Part shown: positions 1 to 7,840 of the stretch, one piece after another | How the letters are laid out: every line of letters starts with the position of its first letter | How positions within the stretch are numbered: position 1 is the stretch's first letter | Assembly (NCBI RefSeq): GCF_003946605.1 | Contig: NZ_RHOQ01000001.1 | Span: forward strand, 186,001 to 250,000 | Direction of reading: 5' to 3' | Source: Companilactobacillus baiquanensis | Lineage (GTDB): Bacteria > Bacillota > Bacilli > Lactobacillales > Lactobacillaceae | DNA: 64,000 bases | The notes under the pieces: generated by a model | Databases searched by the model: none | Told to the model about the DNA's origin: nothing | Seen by the model: the letters and a program-made list of their open reading frames with translations, nothing else | Made by a program: the position numbers and the translations under genes

Positions 1-737
1 TTGATGGAATTGAGGATGTTTCCATAACTACTAATGGATTATTTTTGGCTAAAAAAGCCAAGGCACTAAAAGAAGCTGGACTTGACCGATTAAATATAAG
101 TTTAGATACTTTTAAACCAGATAGATACAATGAAATAACTCGTGGTGGAAGTATCGATCAGGTGCTAGAAGGAATTGAGGCTGCTAGTGAACTCAACTTC
201 AGAAAGATCAAACTTAATGTAGTGCTGATCAAAGGTCAAAATGATGACGAAGTTTTAGATTTTCTAGAATATACGAGAAATCATAATGTGAATGTCCGAT
301 TCATTGAATTTATGCCAATTGGTAATCCAATCAAAATGTGGAAAAAAGAGTATGTTGGATTAGATAATGTTTTTAAAATATGTGAAGAAAATGACTTTAA
401 ATATGACCCAATTGAGTTGAAGGGAAATGGTCCATCGGACAATTATCAAATTTCTGGATTTAAGGGCAGTTTTGGATTGATCCATCCGATCAGCGCTAAA
501 TTCTGTGAAAATTGTAATCGTATGCGTATTACTGCTGACGGCTATGTCAAGGCTTGTTTGTACTGGAATGAAGAGATCGATATTCGTAAGGCGATCCCTG
601 ACAAAAAAGAATTTCGTCGTTTGATTCAAAAATCATTAGATAATAAACCTTTAAATCATGAAATGGCCATGGATGAGGCAGATAAGATCATAGATAAAGC
701 CCCAACTTGGCGACATATGAGTCAAATAGGCGGATAA
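1..737 (+). CDS. moaA: GTP 3',8-cyclase MoaA, 5' end outside window
   Basis: C-terminal part of MoaA, the radical-SAM enzyme that with MoaC turns GTP into cyclic pyranopterin monophosphate, the first step of molybdenum cofactor synthesis. The frame is open from base 3, so the gene starts upstream; the TTG at 45 is internal. Visible are TTNG and LNISLDT of the barrel, then the C-terminal cluster site C-E-N-C with a third Cys 13 residues on (near 505-560), and the closing Gly-Gly that the family uses in catalysis. The N-terminal CxxxCxxC site is off-window. It stands apart from the other moa genes, which lie in other operons of this block. Identification is very secure. Confidence 0.95.
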   Translation, partial: DGIEDVSITTNGLFLAKKAKALKEAGLDRLNISLDTFKPDRYNEITRGGSIDQVLEGIEAASELNFRKIKLNVVLIKGQNDDEVLDFLEYTRNHNVNVRFIEFMPIGNPIKMWKKEYVGLDNVFKICEENDFKYDPIELKGNGPSDNYQISGFKGSFGLIHPISAKFCENCNRMRITADGYVKACLYWNEEIDIRKAIPDKKEFRRLIQKSLDNKPLNHEMAMDEADKIIDKAPTWRHMSQIGG

Positions 738-892
738 AGCTGTTATTACAAGGTTTATCAGTAAGAAAATTCTTATAAAGCAGGTTTAACCCTGTAAAAG
801 TTACTTATTTTATAATATTATAATTATAGTAATAAAGTTTTTTCAGGTTGATAAATTGTCGACACTTGTAGGCAGATTTTGGAGAAATAATA

Positions 893-1792
893 GTGAAAGA
901 AATAAATATTGATGTATTCATAAAACGTCGGAAACAACTTAAATTATCACAAGTAAAACTTTGTGAAGGAATATGTACTCAAGCAACACTCAGTAAATTT
1001 GAGAATAACGGTCGTGTACCATCGTTATCGATCTTGAATAAACTGTGTGTTCGTTTGGGTCTAATCGTTGATGATCTATACCAAAGTTCTACGGCCAATA
1101 CTTCTAGACTTCATGATTTACTAGATACCGCCGAGAAGAAATTGATGATGGAGGATTATCAGGAAGTTATCAAGTTGTTAGACGAAATTGATCCCGAAAA
1201 AATTGAATTTGCACCGCTTAAAACTCAATTTTACTATTTAAGGGGATTATTGAATGCGCTAACAAATCAGCAGCCAGTTGATGTTCTCTTTGATTTTTCG
1301 CAGATCCTAGATGATTTAGATGATGAGCATGAAACAATTTTTACGCAACTAGCTTATGTTGGATCAGGAATAATGTACTCTCGGAAAAAACAATTTAGTA
1401 AGGCCGACTTTTATTTTGATAAAATTTGCCAATTCATCGATGAATATCGTCAAAACTCAAATCCTGATGAAGAAGATAAAGACAATTACTATTTAAGAAT
1501 ATTGACCTTGATTTTCTTTACAGCAGAATATCATGCTCAACAAAATGACTTTAGAGTCAGTGATAATTTAGTTAAATTAGGTGTTAAATTATGTTCTGAA
1601 TATCATGTCACATATTATTTACCAAGATTAAAATTATTGGAAACACAAAATGCCATCAGTGAAGGCAAACCAAGAGATTTGATCGACCAGTTAATGAATG
1701 AAACGCTTGCTTTTGGGCGTATAAATAATAATCAGGTCGTTGAAGTTAGATTAGCAGCTTTAAAAAAACAATATGAAACTTTGAATAAATAA
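893..1792 (+). CDS. XRE-family regulator with TPR-like C-terminal domain
   Basis: 299-aa cytoplasmic regulator. Residues about 5-65 form an XRE helix-turn-helix (RRKQLKLSQ, then TLSKFENNGRVPS), and the rest is helical and TPR-like, an architecture shared with Rgg/PlcR-type regulators that often bind peptides. The start is GTG at 893 behind GGAGAAATAATA. No small peptide gene is evident beside it, so a peptide ligand is speculation. It lies between moaA and the convergent nreC, so it might act on the nitrate block, but nothing in the sequence proves a target. A promoter-like AT-rich stretch (TATAATATTATAATTATAG region) lies at about 810-835. Confidence 0.8.
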   Translation: MKEINIDVFIKRRKQLKLSQVKLCEGICTQATLSKFENNGRVPSLSILNKLCVRLGLIVDDLYQSSTANTSRLHDLLDTAEKKLMMEDYQEVIKLLDEIDPEKIEFAPLKTQFYYLRGLLNALTNQQPVDVLFDFSQILDDLDDEHETIFTQLAYVGSGIMYSRKKQFSKADFYFDKICQFIDEYRQNSNPDEEDKDNYYLRILTLIFFTAEYHAQQNDFRVSDNLVKLGVKLCSEYHVTYYLPRLKLLETQNAISEGKPRDLIDQLMNETLAFGRINNNQVVEVRLAALKKQYETLNK

Positions 1793-1797
1793 TAATA

Positions 1798-1910
1798 GTC
1801 TGGAACAAAACTATTTTTTCCACTTAAAACAAATAGACCCAGTAATCAATCAGATTACTGGGTCTATTTGCCTTAATGCTCGAAAGCTGAACATGTTTTG
1901 TCCCACTCTT
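1798..1910. repeat. Dispersed hairpin repeat, family A copy 1 (bidirectional terminator)
   Basis: Perfect inverted repeat with 17-bp arms (1831-1847 and 1853-1869, core CCCAGTAATC/GATTACTGGG) around a 5-base loop, placed between the convergent regulator and nreC. It is followed by a 38-bp tail (1873-1910) identical to the tail of another copy at 31388-31425. Outer flanks GGAACAAAAC and GTTTTGTCCC are also nearly complementary. It probably ends transcription from both sides. Confidence 0.85.
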
Positions 1911-2562
1911 AAAATTCAATTAGATGATGATGAATTGCGTATCGAACTAAATCCGTTCTTGAATCAAGATCTAACTTGCGAATTATACTTGCTTTATGAG
2001 CCTCGACAGTTTTTGTTGAAATAAACATTTGACTGGCTATTTCTTTATTGGAATATCCTAAAGCAATTAACGGAAATATTTCTTTTTCACGTTTTGATAA
2101 TCCGTTATATCCCTCAAGATCAACGTCAACACCGTCTGAGTTGATTTGCTGGATATCTGATTTGGTTATTTTAATATTTTGATCAATGTAATTTTCACCA
2201 TTTGAAAGTGACTTGAGTGCTTTTAATAATTCCTCATCAGATGAACTTTTTAAGACATATGACATTGCACCATTATGAATCGCTTTATTGATATATTCTT
2301 GCTCTTCATGCATGGATAAAATTAAGATCCTTACATCCGGACAATGTTCATGAATGCGTTTAGTAGTTATAAGTCCACTTTCACCAGGGGGCATACTAAG
2401 ATCCATAATTAAAATATCAATTCCACCTTGTTCAACTCTTAAATAAGTGTCAGTTCCATTTGCTTCTTCATCGACAACTTTAAAATTAGCTTGTTGATTG
2501 ACTAAAAAAGATAAGCCGGATCTAACAATTGCATGGTCATCTGCAATTAAAACGTTATACAT
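1909..2562 (-). CDS. nreC: Response regulator NreC, NarL family
   Basis: 217-aa response regulator. The receiver domain has Asp8/Asp9, phospho-acceptor Asp54 (in IMDLSMPP) and Lys105. The C-terminal LuxR-type helix-turn-helix (LSKREKEIF, then SNKEIASQMFISTKTVEAH) occupies about residues 150-215. In the known NreABC system of staphylococci and lactobacilli it activates nar genes when phosphorylated by NreB under low oxygen and nitrate. It is the last gene of the nreA-nreB-nreC operon, 11 bases after nreB, and points at the repeat downstream. Assignment rests on family plus context and is strong. Confidence 0.92.
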   Translation of the reverse strand: MYNVLIADDHAIVRSGLSFLVNQQANFKVVDEEANGTDTYLRVEQGGIDILIMDLSMPPGESGLITTKRIHEHCPDVRILILSMHEEQEYINKAIHNGAMSYVLKSSSDEELLKALKSLSNGENYIDQNIKITKSDIQQINSDGVDVDLEGYNGLSKREKEIFPLIALGYSNKEIASQMFISTKTVEAHKASIIRKLDLDSRTDLVRYAIHHHLIEF

Positions 2563-2573
2563 ATTTTCCCCCT

Positions 2574-3596
2574 CTAAGCTACTGGAAATTTTACGGTAAT
2601 AGTAGTCCCTTCACCGGACTTAGACTCCATTTTAAATGCACCGTTAAATGTTTTAACTCGTTCATTCATATTCATCAGTCCCATCGACTTACCATTAAAG
2701 TGCTGATACTTTGGAACATCAAAACCATCACCATCATCCATTATCTCTAAAGTAATGTAATGGTTATGAGCTACTAGTAGAACCGTTATTTCATCGGCAT
2801 TAGCATGTTTTAAAGCATTATTTATGGACTCTTGTGTTATGCGATATAAGACACTTTGGATATCATCAGATAGATGTTCAGTATTAGCATTCCCGGCAAC
2901 ATTGATCGTTACACCAGAGTTTTCCTCTAATCTCTTAGCTAAAACTTTTAGAGCTGCTAGTAGTCCAAAGTTATCTAAAACAGAAGGTCGTATATCAAGT
3001 GCCATTTCTTTGACCTCTGTTAAGGTATCGTTTAGTTGTGATTCAATGACAGTCGTTAATTCCTTGATCTCTTCAGCTGTGAAGTGGTTATTTTCCAATC
3101 TTCTTACACCCATTATTGCTGAATAAACACCTTGAGCAATACTGTCATGCAGATCTTCTGAAATTCTTTTGCGCTCTTTTTCATGGGCTCTATTTACATA
3201 TTGTGTTAATTTTCTTTGCTGAGCCAATTGATCCATTCGATCGATCGTTCCACGATTTTTTAAAGTTAAAGAGAAAACTTTTTCGTTTTGATCTATGACA
3301 TTGTAAATCATGAAATAATTAAGGGGATGGGGCATGTTCTTTGCTAAAGTTATTGGAATTGAGATTTCCTTCATTTTGTTTTGAATAATACAACTAAAGC
3401 AATTATCAGTTGGAGAAAATTTTTGTTTAACTGATGAGTCGGCAACTTCGACTAAGTATTGTGGATTTAACTCTAATTCATTTTGCAGATCTTTGGCAAT
3501 TTGGTTACTAAGGATCAACTCATCATCTTTAAATATCATAATTGCATCGGTAGAATCATTGAAATAATTATTTATCCACCGTGTTGTTTCAAGCAA
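2574..3596 (-). CDS. nreB: Sensor histidine kinase NreB with reduced Cys set
   Basis: Cytoplasmic histidine kinase of the HisKA_3/NarX-like class. I place the start at TTG 3596 because GAGGAGGGG lies 7 bases upstream; a longer reading from 3614 would run through that site. Length 340 aa. An N-terminal PAS-like sensor (about 1-120) is followed by the phospho-His region (KERKRISEDLHDSIAQG), N-box NALKHANADE and DDGDGFD ATP-binding motif. Staphylococcal NreB binds a [4Fe-4S] cluster through two CxxC pairs. Here only one pair, C-F-S-C, is present, and no other Cys exists in the protein. How it senses oxygen is therefore uncertain. Confidence 0.88.
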   Translation of the reverse strand: MLETTRWINNYFNDSTDAIMIFKDDELILSNQIAKDLQNELELNPQYLVEVADSSVKQKFSPTDNCFSCIIQNKMKEISIPITLAKNMPHPLNYFMIYNVIDQNEKVFSLTLKNRGTIDRMDQLAQQRKLTQYVNRAHEKERKRISEDLHDSIAQGVYSAIMGVRRLENNHFTAEEIKELTTVIESQLNDTLTEVKEMALDIRPSVLDNFGLLAALKVLAKRLEENSGVTINVAGNANTEHLSDDIQSVLYRITQESINNALKHANADEITVLLVAHNHYITLEIMDDGDGFDVPKYQHFNGKSMGLMNMNERVKTFNGAFKMESKSGEGTTITVKFPVA

Positions 3597-3623
3597 AAAA
3601 ATACCCCTCCTCAAATAACTGAA

Positions 3624-4055
3624 TTACAGGTATTGAGAAAGGGTCAGGGCTGTTTGTCCTGAAATTTTTATTTTATTTGAACGATATCCTGCTAATAACA
3701 CCCCTCGTACTAGATTAGTTAAAGGTGAAATAATCGGAATTGCAACGGCCGATCGTAGTGATTCAGTTTTAGCAATAGGGGTATACATTTCATCGGAAAA
3801 TTCGTAATGGTTCAAATTATTATCCCAAAAAGGTTTACCAGTTCTAACAACTAGTCCGGCAATCCCAATACCACTTCTCAAGACGATTTTTCTGAATCTT
3901 TCATTAGTATTACCAGCTACAAAATCCCATTTGATAGAATGAGGTGCCTCTGAAGATTGAAGGGCAATTCCTACAAAATCAAATTGTTCATTTTGATAAA
4001 TTTTATTGACGATTGTTTGAAAGTCGTTTGGACTGTTCAACTGTTCTGGATTCAC
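3624..4055 (-). CDS. nreA: NreA, GAF-domain nitrate receptor
   Basis: 143-aa single GAF domain. NreA binds nitrate and controls NreB kinase activity in the characterised staphylococcal system. The GTG at 4055 is preferred because AGGAGG ends 8 bases before it; the GTG at 4064 overlaps that site. Motifs include WDFVAGNTNERFRKIVLR, GIGIAGLVVRTGKPFWDNN and AVAIPI. First gene of the nreABC operon. About 110 AT-rich bases upstream (4056-4163) should carry the promoter, but I cannot pick out boxes with confidence. Confidence 0.88.
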   Translation of the reverse strand: MNPEQLNSPNDFQTIVNKIYQNEQFDFVGIALQSSEAPHSIKWDFVAGNTNERFRKIVLRSGIGIAGLVVRTGKPFWDNNLNHYEFSDEMYTPIAKTESLRSAVAIPIISPLTNLVRGVLLAGYRSNKIKISGQTALTLSQYL

Positions 4056-4163
4056 GTCTTGCACCTCCTAATAATAACATTATTGAATTAATATAACAGA
4101 TTATAAAACAAATTTTTATGATTTTTATTTACTTATGGAATATTAAATAAGGATATTTATATA

Positions 4164-4640
4164 TTAAAACATATCACCACTGCTAAAAGTAAGTGGCAAA
4201 CACTGCATTTCTTGAGTTATGAATTGTTTCAAATCAAGATCATCCAGATGTAAGTATTGAGATAAGTCAGGATTACTGATATTGAAATGACTAATTTGAT
4301 AGTAACTGTGATCGATCGTTGCTGCGTAACAGTTTGAATTATTAACTAAGGTGGTCAGAATTGAAGGTCTTAGTTGATCATATTCAGTTGAGAGTGTTAT
4401 AAAGTCAGTTTTATCAGGATATATTGAGCTAGCGGCATAAATCTCACCGAGTTGATTTTTATTAGTAAACGGTTTTTGTTGAGAAATTACTGAAATATTT
4501 GGGTGCTCACCAAAAATACTTTCAACTTGTTTGTCGTTAGTAACAATCACAACATTTGTTGAAACTAGTAGGAGTTTATTAGCGGTAATGCGGAGTTTTG
4601 AAATTGAGGTTTTATTAGAATTTAAAGCAATTCCGATCAT
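4164..4640 (-). CDS. Degenerate MobA-like nucleotidyltransferase paralogue
   Basis: 158-aa protein beginning [18 protein letters not shown], which aligns by eye with the start of MobA (MIGIxLAGGxSxRxG), but the nucleotide-binding LAGGxSxRM loop is absent. The middle (VVIVTNDKQVESIF, then TDFITLSTEYDQLRPS) still resembles the MobA Rossmann fold. Its start overlaps the moaC stop, so the two are co-transcribed and translationally coupled. A full MobA with an intact LAGGKSTRF motif lies at 11741-12283. This copy may be inactive, or may have become a regulator or partner. The family assignment is inference from fold-like similarity and context. Confidence 0.55.
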   Translation of the reverse strand: MIGIALNSNKTSISKLRITANKLLLVSTNVVIVTNDKQVESIFGEHPNISVISQQKPFTNKNQLGEIYAASSIYPDKTDFITLSTEYDQLRPSILTTLVNNSNCYAATIDHSYYQISHFNISNPDLSQYLHLDDLDLKQFITQEMQCLPLTFSSGDMF

Positions 4641-5119
4641 TATTGTTCCTGATAAACGAAGTGTCCACTTTTACCGCCGTCTTTTTCTACTAAGTGAACA
4701 TCAGTAATAACCATACCGCGATCAATTGCTTTACACATATCATAAATAGTTAATAAAGCTGTTTGGGCGGCAAGTAATGCTTCAATTTCAACACCAGTTA
4801 CATGTTTAGTTTTAACAATAGTTGTTATAGTTATCGTATCCTGATCATTGTCAGTAAACTTTATATCAACACCTGTCAAAGGAATTAGGTGACACATGGG
4901 TATCATTTGACTAGTCTGTTTAGCTGCCATGATACCAGCTATTTGTGCTACCGCTAAAACGTCACCTTTTTTTATTTTTCCTTCATGAATGCGGTTTAAG
5001 GTTTCAGGATGCATTGTTATTTTTCCGGTTGCCTGGGCGATTCTTGAGGTCACGTCTTTATCTGTGACATCGACCATTTTAGCCCTATTTTGGTCGTTGA
5101 AATGTGTTAATTTATCCAC
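4640..5119 (-). CDS. moaC: Cyclic pyranopterin monophosphate synthase MoaC
   Basis: 159-aa MoaC, partner of MoaA in the first step of molybdenum cofactor synthesis, cytoplasmic. Typical motifs are [18 protein letters not shown] near the start, [13 protein letters not shown], the active-site stretch [38 protein letters not shown] and [13 protein letters not shown]. Length is normal. The ATG at 5119 has GGAGGCCGTCAAAGTG just upstream. First gene of a two-gene unit with the MobA-like gene, which overlaps its stop codon. Confidence 0.95.
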   Translation of the reverse strand: MDKLTHFNDQNRAKMVDVTDKDVTSRIAQATGKITMHPETLNRIHEGKIKKGDVLAVAQIAGIMAAKQTSQMIPMCHLIPLTGVDIKFTDNDQDTITITTIVKTKHVTGVEIEALLAAQTALLTIYDMCKAIDRGMVITDVHLVEKDGGKSGHFVYQEQ

Positions 5120-5167
5120 TTTGACGGCCTCCTTTAAAGTTTGATAAGTTCTTCATTGACCAAAGTA

Positions 5168-5209
5168 TAACAAATAGGCCATCTCTCTAATATTAGGGAA
5201 ATGGCCTAT
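5168..5209 (-). terminator. Terminator of the feo operon
   Basis: Inverted repeat ATAGGCCAT (5174-5182) and ATGGCCTAT (5201-5209). Read on the minus strand it follows the small Cys-rich gene by 15 bases and is followed by a short T-rich run, as expected for the end of feoA-feoB-small gene. Confidence 0.6.
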
Positions 5210-5223
5210 CTTTATTATTATAT

Positions 5224-5388
5224 TTATCCGTTTTGTCGTTTGGCACGTTCAGCCATCATTTTGGCCTCACATTTATAATCACAAGCTGCACATTTACCTT
5301 TTTTGGATTTTTGAGCAACTTTGTAAATTTCATATCCGGCAAAACCAATAATGACAGAGGCAATAATTAAGTTTGTTAATAGTGACAT
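5224..5388 (-). CDS. FeoB-associated Cys-rich membrane protein
   Basis: 54-aa protein read directly from the minus strand: MSLLTNLIIASVIIGFAGYE, then a basic segment, then C-A-A-C-D-Y-K-C, and a basic tail. One N-terminal membrane helix (about residues 4-22) followed by a Cys cluster is the signature of the FeoB-associated small protein family in Firmicutes, thought to assist ferrous iron uptake. AAAGGAG lies 6-7 bases before the ATG and overlaps the feoB stop codon, so it is coupled to feoB. It was too short for standard ORF cut-offs. Confidence 0.85.
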   Translation of the reverse strand: MSLLTNLIIASVIIGFAGYEIYKVAQKSKKGKCAACDYKCEAKMMAERAKRQNG

Positions 5389-5400
5389 CTTTTTTCTCCT

Positions 5401-7395
5401 TTACATGAATAATGATCCAACTTGGAAGATAACAAATGACAAAGCATAGGCAATTAAGATACTAGAAAATACTGAATAGACTGCCCATTTAGTGGAGCCT
5501 GTTTCTGATTTAATAGTACCGATCGTAGCAAAACAAGGTACGTATAACAGAATAAAGACTAAAAGAGCGTAGGCCGAAATAGGTGTGAACAGTTGCCCAA
5601 AAGTAGCAATCAAGGTTGTCTGGCTAGTTGTGTGGAAGAGAACCATCATACTTGAACTAATAACTTCTTTAGCCAAAATACCAGTGAATAGAGCACTAAT
5701 GGCCTCCCAAGAAGTTATCCCGATAGGAACGAAAAGTGGTAGTAAAAACTGGCCCAACATCGCTGAAAAGCTCTTATCGATATTAGTAACAAAACCACTA
5801 GGTCCAAAGTTAGAAAGTAGCCAAATTAAAACAGTTCCGGCAAAAATGATCGTTCCGGCTTTTCTAACAAATCCTTTACTTTTATCCCAAGTACCACGCC
5901 AGATAATGTCAAACCTTGGTAAATGGTATTGTGGTAATTCAACGATAAAGACGGTATTTTCTTTGACGTGGAAAATTAGTTGATAAAATTTTGCCATAGC
6001 TAAGGCGACTATAATACCTAGAAAATAAATTGATAAAACTATTAAGGCTTGATTTTTGGGAAAGAAGGCAGCTACAAAAAGACTATATATTGGTAATCTA
6101 GCTGAACAACTCATAAAAGGAGAGATCAAGGTGGTAATTAACCGCTCTTTTGGCTGTTCAATAGTTCTGGCTGCCATGATTCCAGTAACGTTACATCCAA
6201 AGCCAATGATCAAGGGAATAAAGGCTTTACCGTTTAGTCCAATAGCTTGCATAACTCGATCAGTCACTAATGCAGCTCGAGCCATGTATCCCGAATCTTC
6301 TAATATTGATATACAGGCAAATAAGACCATTATTTGCGGAATAAAAGTTAAAACACCACCGACACCAGCTATTATCCCATCAACGATCAATGAACGTAAG
6401 AAGGGCATTGCACCGATACTTTTAAGAAAAGTATTGGAATAATTTGAAATTGGCCCTGATAAAAAGGCGTTTAGCTGATCAGATAATGGGGTCCCGATCC
6501 AATCAAATGATAATTTGAACATTAAATAAAAAATGGCAACAAAAATTGGTAATCCTAAGATTGGATTAGTAACAACTTTATCGATTTTAGAAGTCATTTG
6601 AATATTACTTGAAGATGAAACGTTTTCTCTGGCAGACGTCAAAGTTTCCTCAATAAAATTTAGTCGAGTTTGGAAAATTTTTTCTTCAAATTTTTCTTTA
6701 TCAAACAAATCTGCTTTTTCTAATAGTGGTTTAAAATTATTATGTGAAGCAAATTGTCGAACAATTTTGTTTTTGTTCATGAACTGAATCGTTAGCCAAG
6801 TGGCAAATTTTTCTGAAACTTGATAATTTTTGACTAATTTTGTAGTTGCGAGATTTAATTCTTTTTTTATTTCTTTTGGATAATCTAATTTAAGATTTGC
6901 CGTAGGGAACTCATCTACAGGACTGTTTTTTAATTTGTCACGTAGTTGTTCTATTCCATCGTGATTTCTAGCGTTGGTAGTTTTTACGATACAGCCAAGT
7001 CTTTTTTCAAGTGTTTGAATATCGTAATAAACACCTGTCCGCTTGAGATCATCGATCATGTTTAATGCGATGATGACGGGCTTGCCAAATTCAAGTAACT
7101 CAATTGAAAGTAATAAGTTGCGTTTTAATTGATTGGCATTAGTGACATTTAAAATAATATCAGTATCATTTTCTAGAAGGTAATTAATGGCAACGGATTC
7201 ATCCTTAGTGATTGGATTTAAAGAATAAATTCCTGGAAGATCAACAACAACGATTTTAGTATGTTTGATACTTCCCATCTTTTTTTCAACGGTGACGCCG
7301 GTCCAATTACCAACATATGCGTACGAATCGGTCAATTGATTGAAAAGGGTAGTTTTGCCAGTGTTGGGATTTCCCATGAGTGCAACAGTTGTCAT
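5401..7395 (-). CDS. feoB: Ferrous iron transporter FeoB
   Basis: 664-aa membrane Fe(II) transporter. The N-terminal G domain has G1 GNPNTGKTT (residue 8 on), G3 DLPGIYSL and G4 NMID. The membrane part (about 275-660) contains two Gate repeats with conserved Cys (FGCNVTGIMAARTI, SCSARLPIYS, VPCFATIGTI). It overlaps feoA by 4 bases and is followed by the Cys-rich small gene, giving the operon order feoA, feoB, small partner. Iron uptake here fits the high Fe-S and heme demand of the neighbouring nitrate reductase. Length is typical for Firmicute FeoB lacking the extra C-terminal domain. Confidence 0.95.
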   Translation of the reverse strand: MTTVALMGNPNTGKTTLFNQLTDSYAYVGNWTGVTVEKKMGSIKHTKIVVVDLPGIYSLNPITKDESVAINYLLENDTDIILNVTNANQLKRNLLLSIELLEFGKPVIIALNMIDDLKRTGVYYDIQTLEKRLGCIVKTTNARNHDGIEQLRDKLKNSPVDEFPTANLKLDYPKEIKKELNLATTKLVKNYQVSEKFATWLTIQFMNKNKIVRQFASHNNFKPLLEKADLFDKEKFEEKIFQTRLNFIEETLTSARENVSSSSNIQMTSKIDKVVTNPILGLPIFVAIFYLMFKLSFDWIGTPLSDQLNAFLSGPISNYSNTFLKSIGAMPFLRSLIVDGIIAGVGGVLTFIPQIMVLFACISILEDSGYMARAALVTDRVMQAIGLNGKAFIPLIIGFGCNVTGIMAARTIEQPKERLITTLISPFMSCSARLPIYSLFVAAFFPKNQALIVLSIYFLGIIVALAMAKFYQLIFHVKENTVFIVELPQYHLPRFDIIWRGTWDKSKGFVRKAGTIIFAGTVLIWLLSNFGPSGFVTNIDKSFSAMLGQFLLPLFVPIGITSWEAISALFTGILAKEVISSSMMVLFHTTSQTTLIATFGQLFTPISAYALLVFILLYVPCFATIGTIKSETGSTKWAVYSVFSSILIAYALSFVIFQVGSLFM

Positions 7396-7625
7396 TGATC
7401 GATCCCTCCCATCAAGAGCTTAAATACTGCATAACGAAGGCCAATTTTTTGATGATCTATTTCAACTATTACAGGCCCATGAAAGGGAAGAAATCTCATA
7501 ATTGTCATTTGACTTCCAACGTGAATACCCAGACTATGTAATCTTTGTTTTGTTTGATCATCTAAATAATCAAGATCTTTTACGTAATAGCTTTTATTAA
7601 TTGATTGTTCAGAAATAAGCTGCAT
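7392..7625 (-). CDS. feoA: Ferrous iron transport protein FeoA
   Basis: 77-aa SH3-like FeoA, a small cytoplasmic partner of FeoB. Visible are LDDQTKQRLHSLGIHVGSQM and the closing stretch GLRYAVFKLLMG, typical of the family. First gene of the feo operon, overlapping feoB by the common ATGA arrangement. Upstream is a 215-base divergent intergenic region shared with the SufB/D-like gene. Confidence 0.92.
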   Translation of the reverse strand: MQLISEQSINKSYYVKDLDYLDDQTKQRLHSLGIHVGSQMTIMRFLPFHGPVIVEIDHQKIGLRYAVFKLLMGGIDQ

Positions 7626-7840
7626 CTATGATTCACGCTCCTTGAATATAAATATTCCAAAAATAAATAAAAAATATCTATTAGTGAAATAATTAACTTT
7701 TAAGCATATTATGCAATAATTTCAACACTTTGTACATAAGCAAAATGCTCAATTAATTTGTTTATTATCTGTATTTTTCTGATGAAAACGGTATATATTA
7801 TATATATGATGAATATTTATTTTATTCGAGGGAGGATCTT
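7626..7840. promoter_or_regulatory. Divergent promoter region, feoA / SufB-D-like gene
   Basis: 215 AT-rich bases between two divergent iron-related genes. The only clear dyad is GCATATTATGC (7704-7714, 5-bp arms around one base), a possible operator. GGGAGGATCTT directly before 7841 is the ribosome binding site of the plus-strand gene. I cannot assign a Fur or PerR box with confidence. Confidence 0.4.

Noticed and set aside
5585..6442. Plus-strand open frames of about 130 codons opposite feoB
   Set aside because: Composition matches antisense shadow of a membrane protein gene; no ribosome binding site or family match.
7704..7714. GCATATTATGC as a Fur or PerR box for feoA
   Set aside because: It is palindromic but does not match the usual 19-base Fur or 15-base PerR pattern closely.
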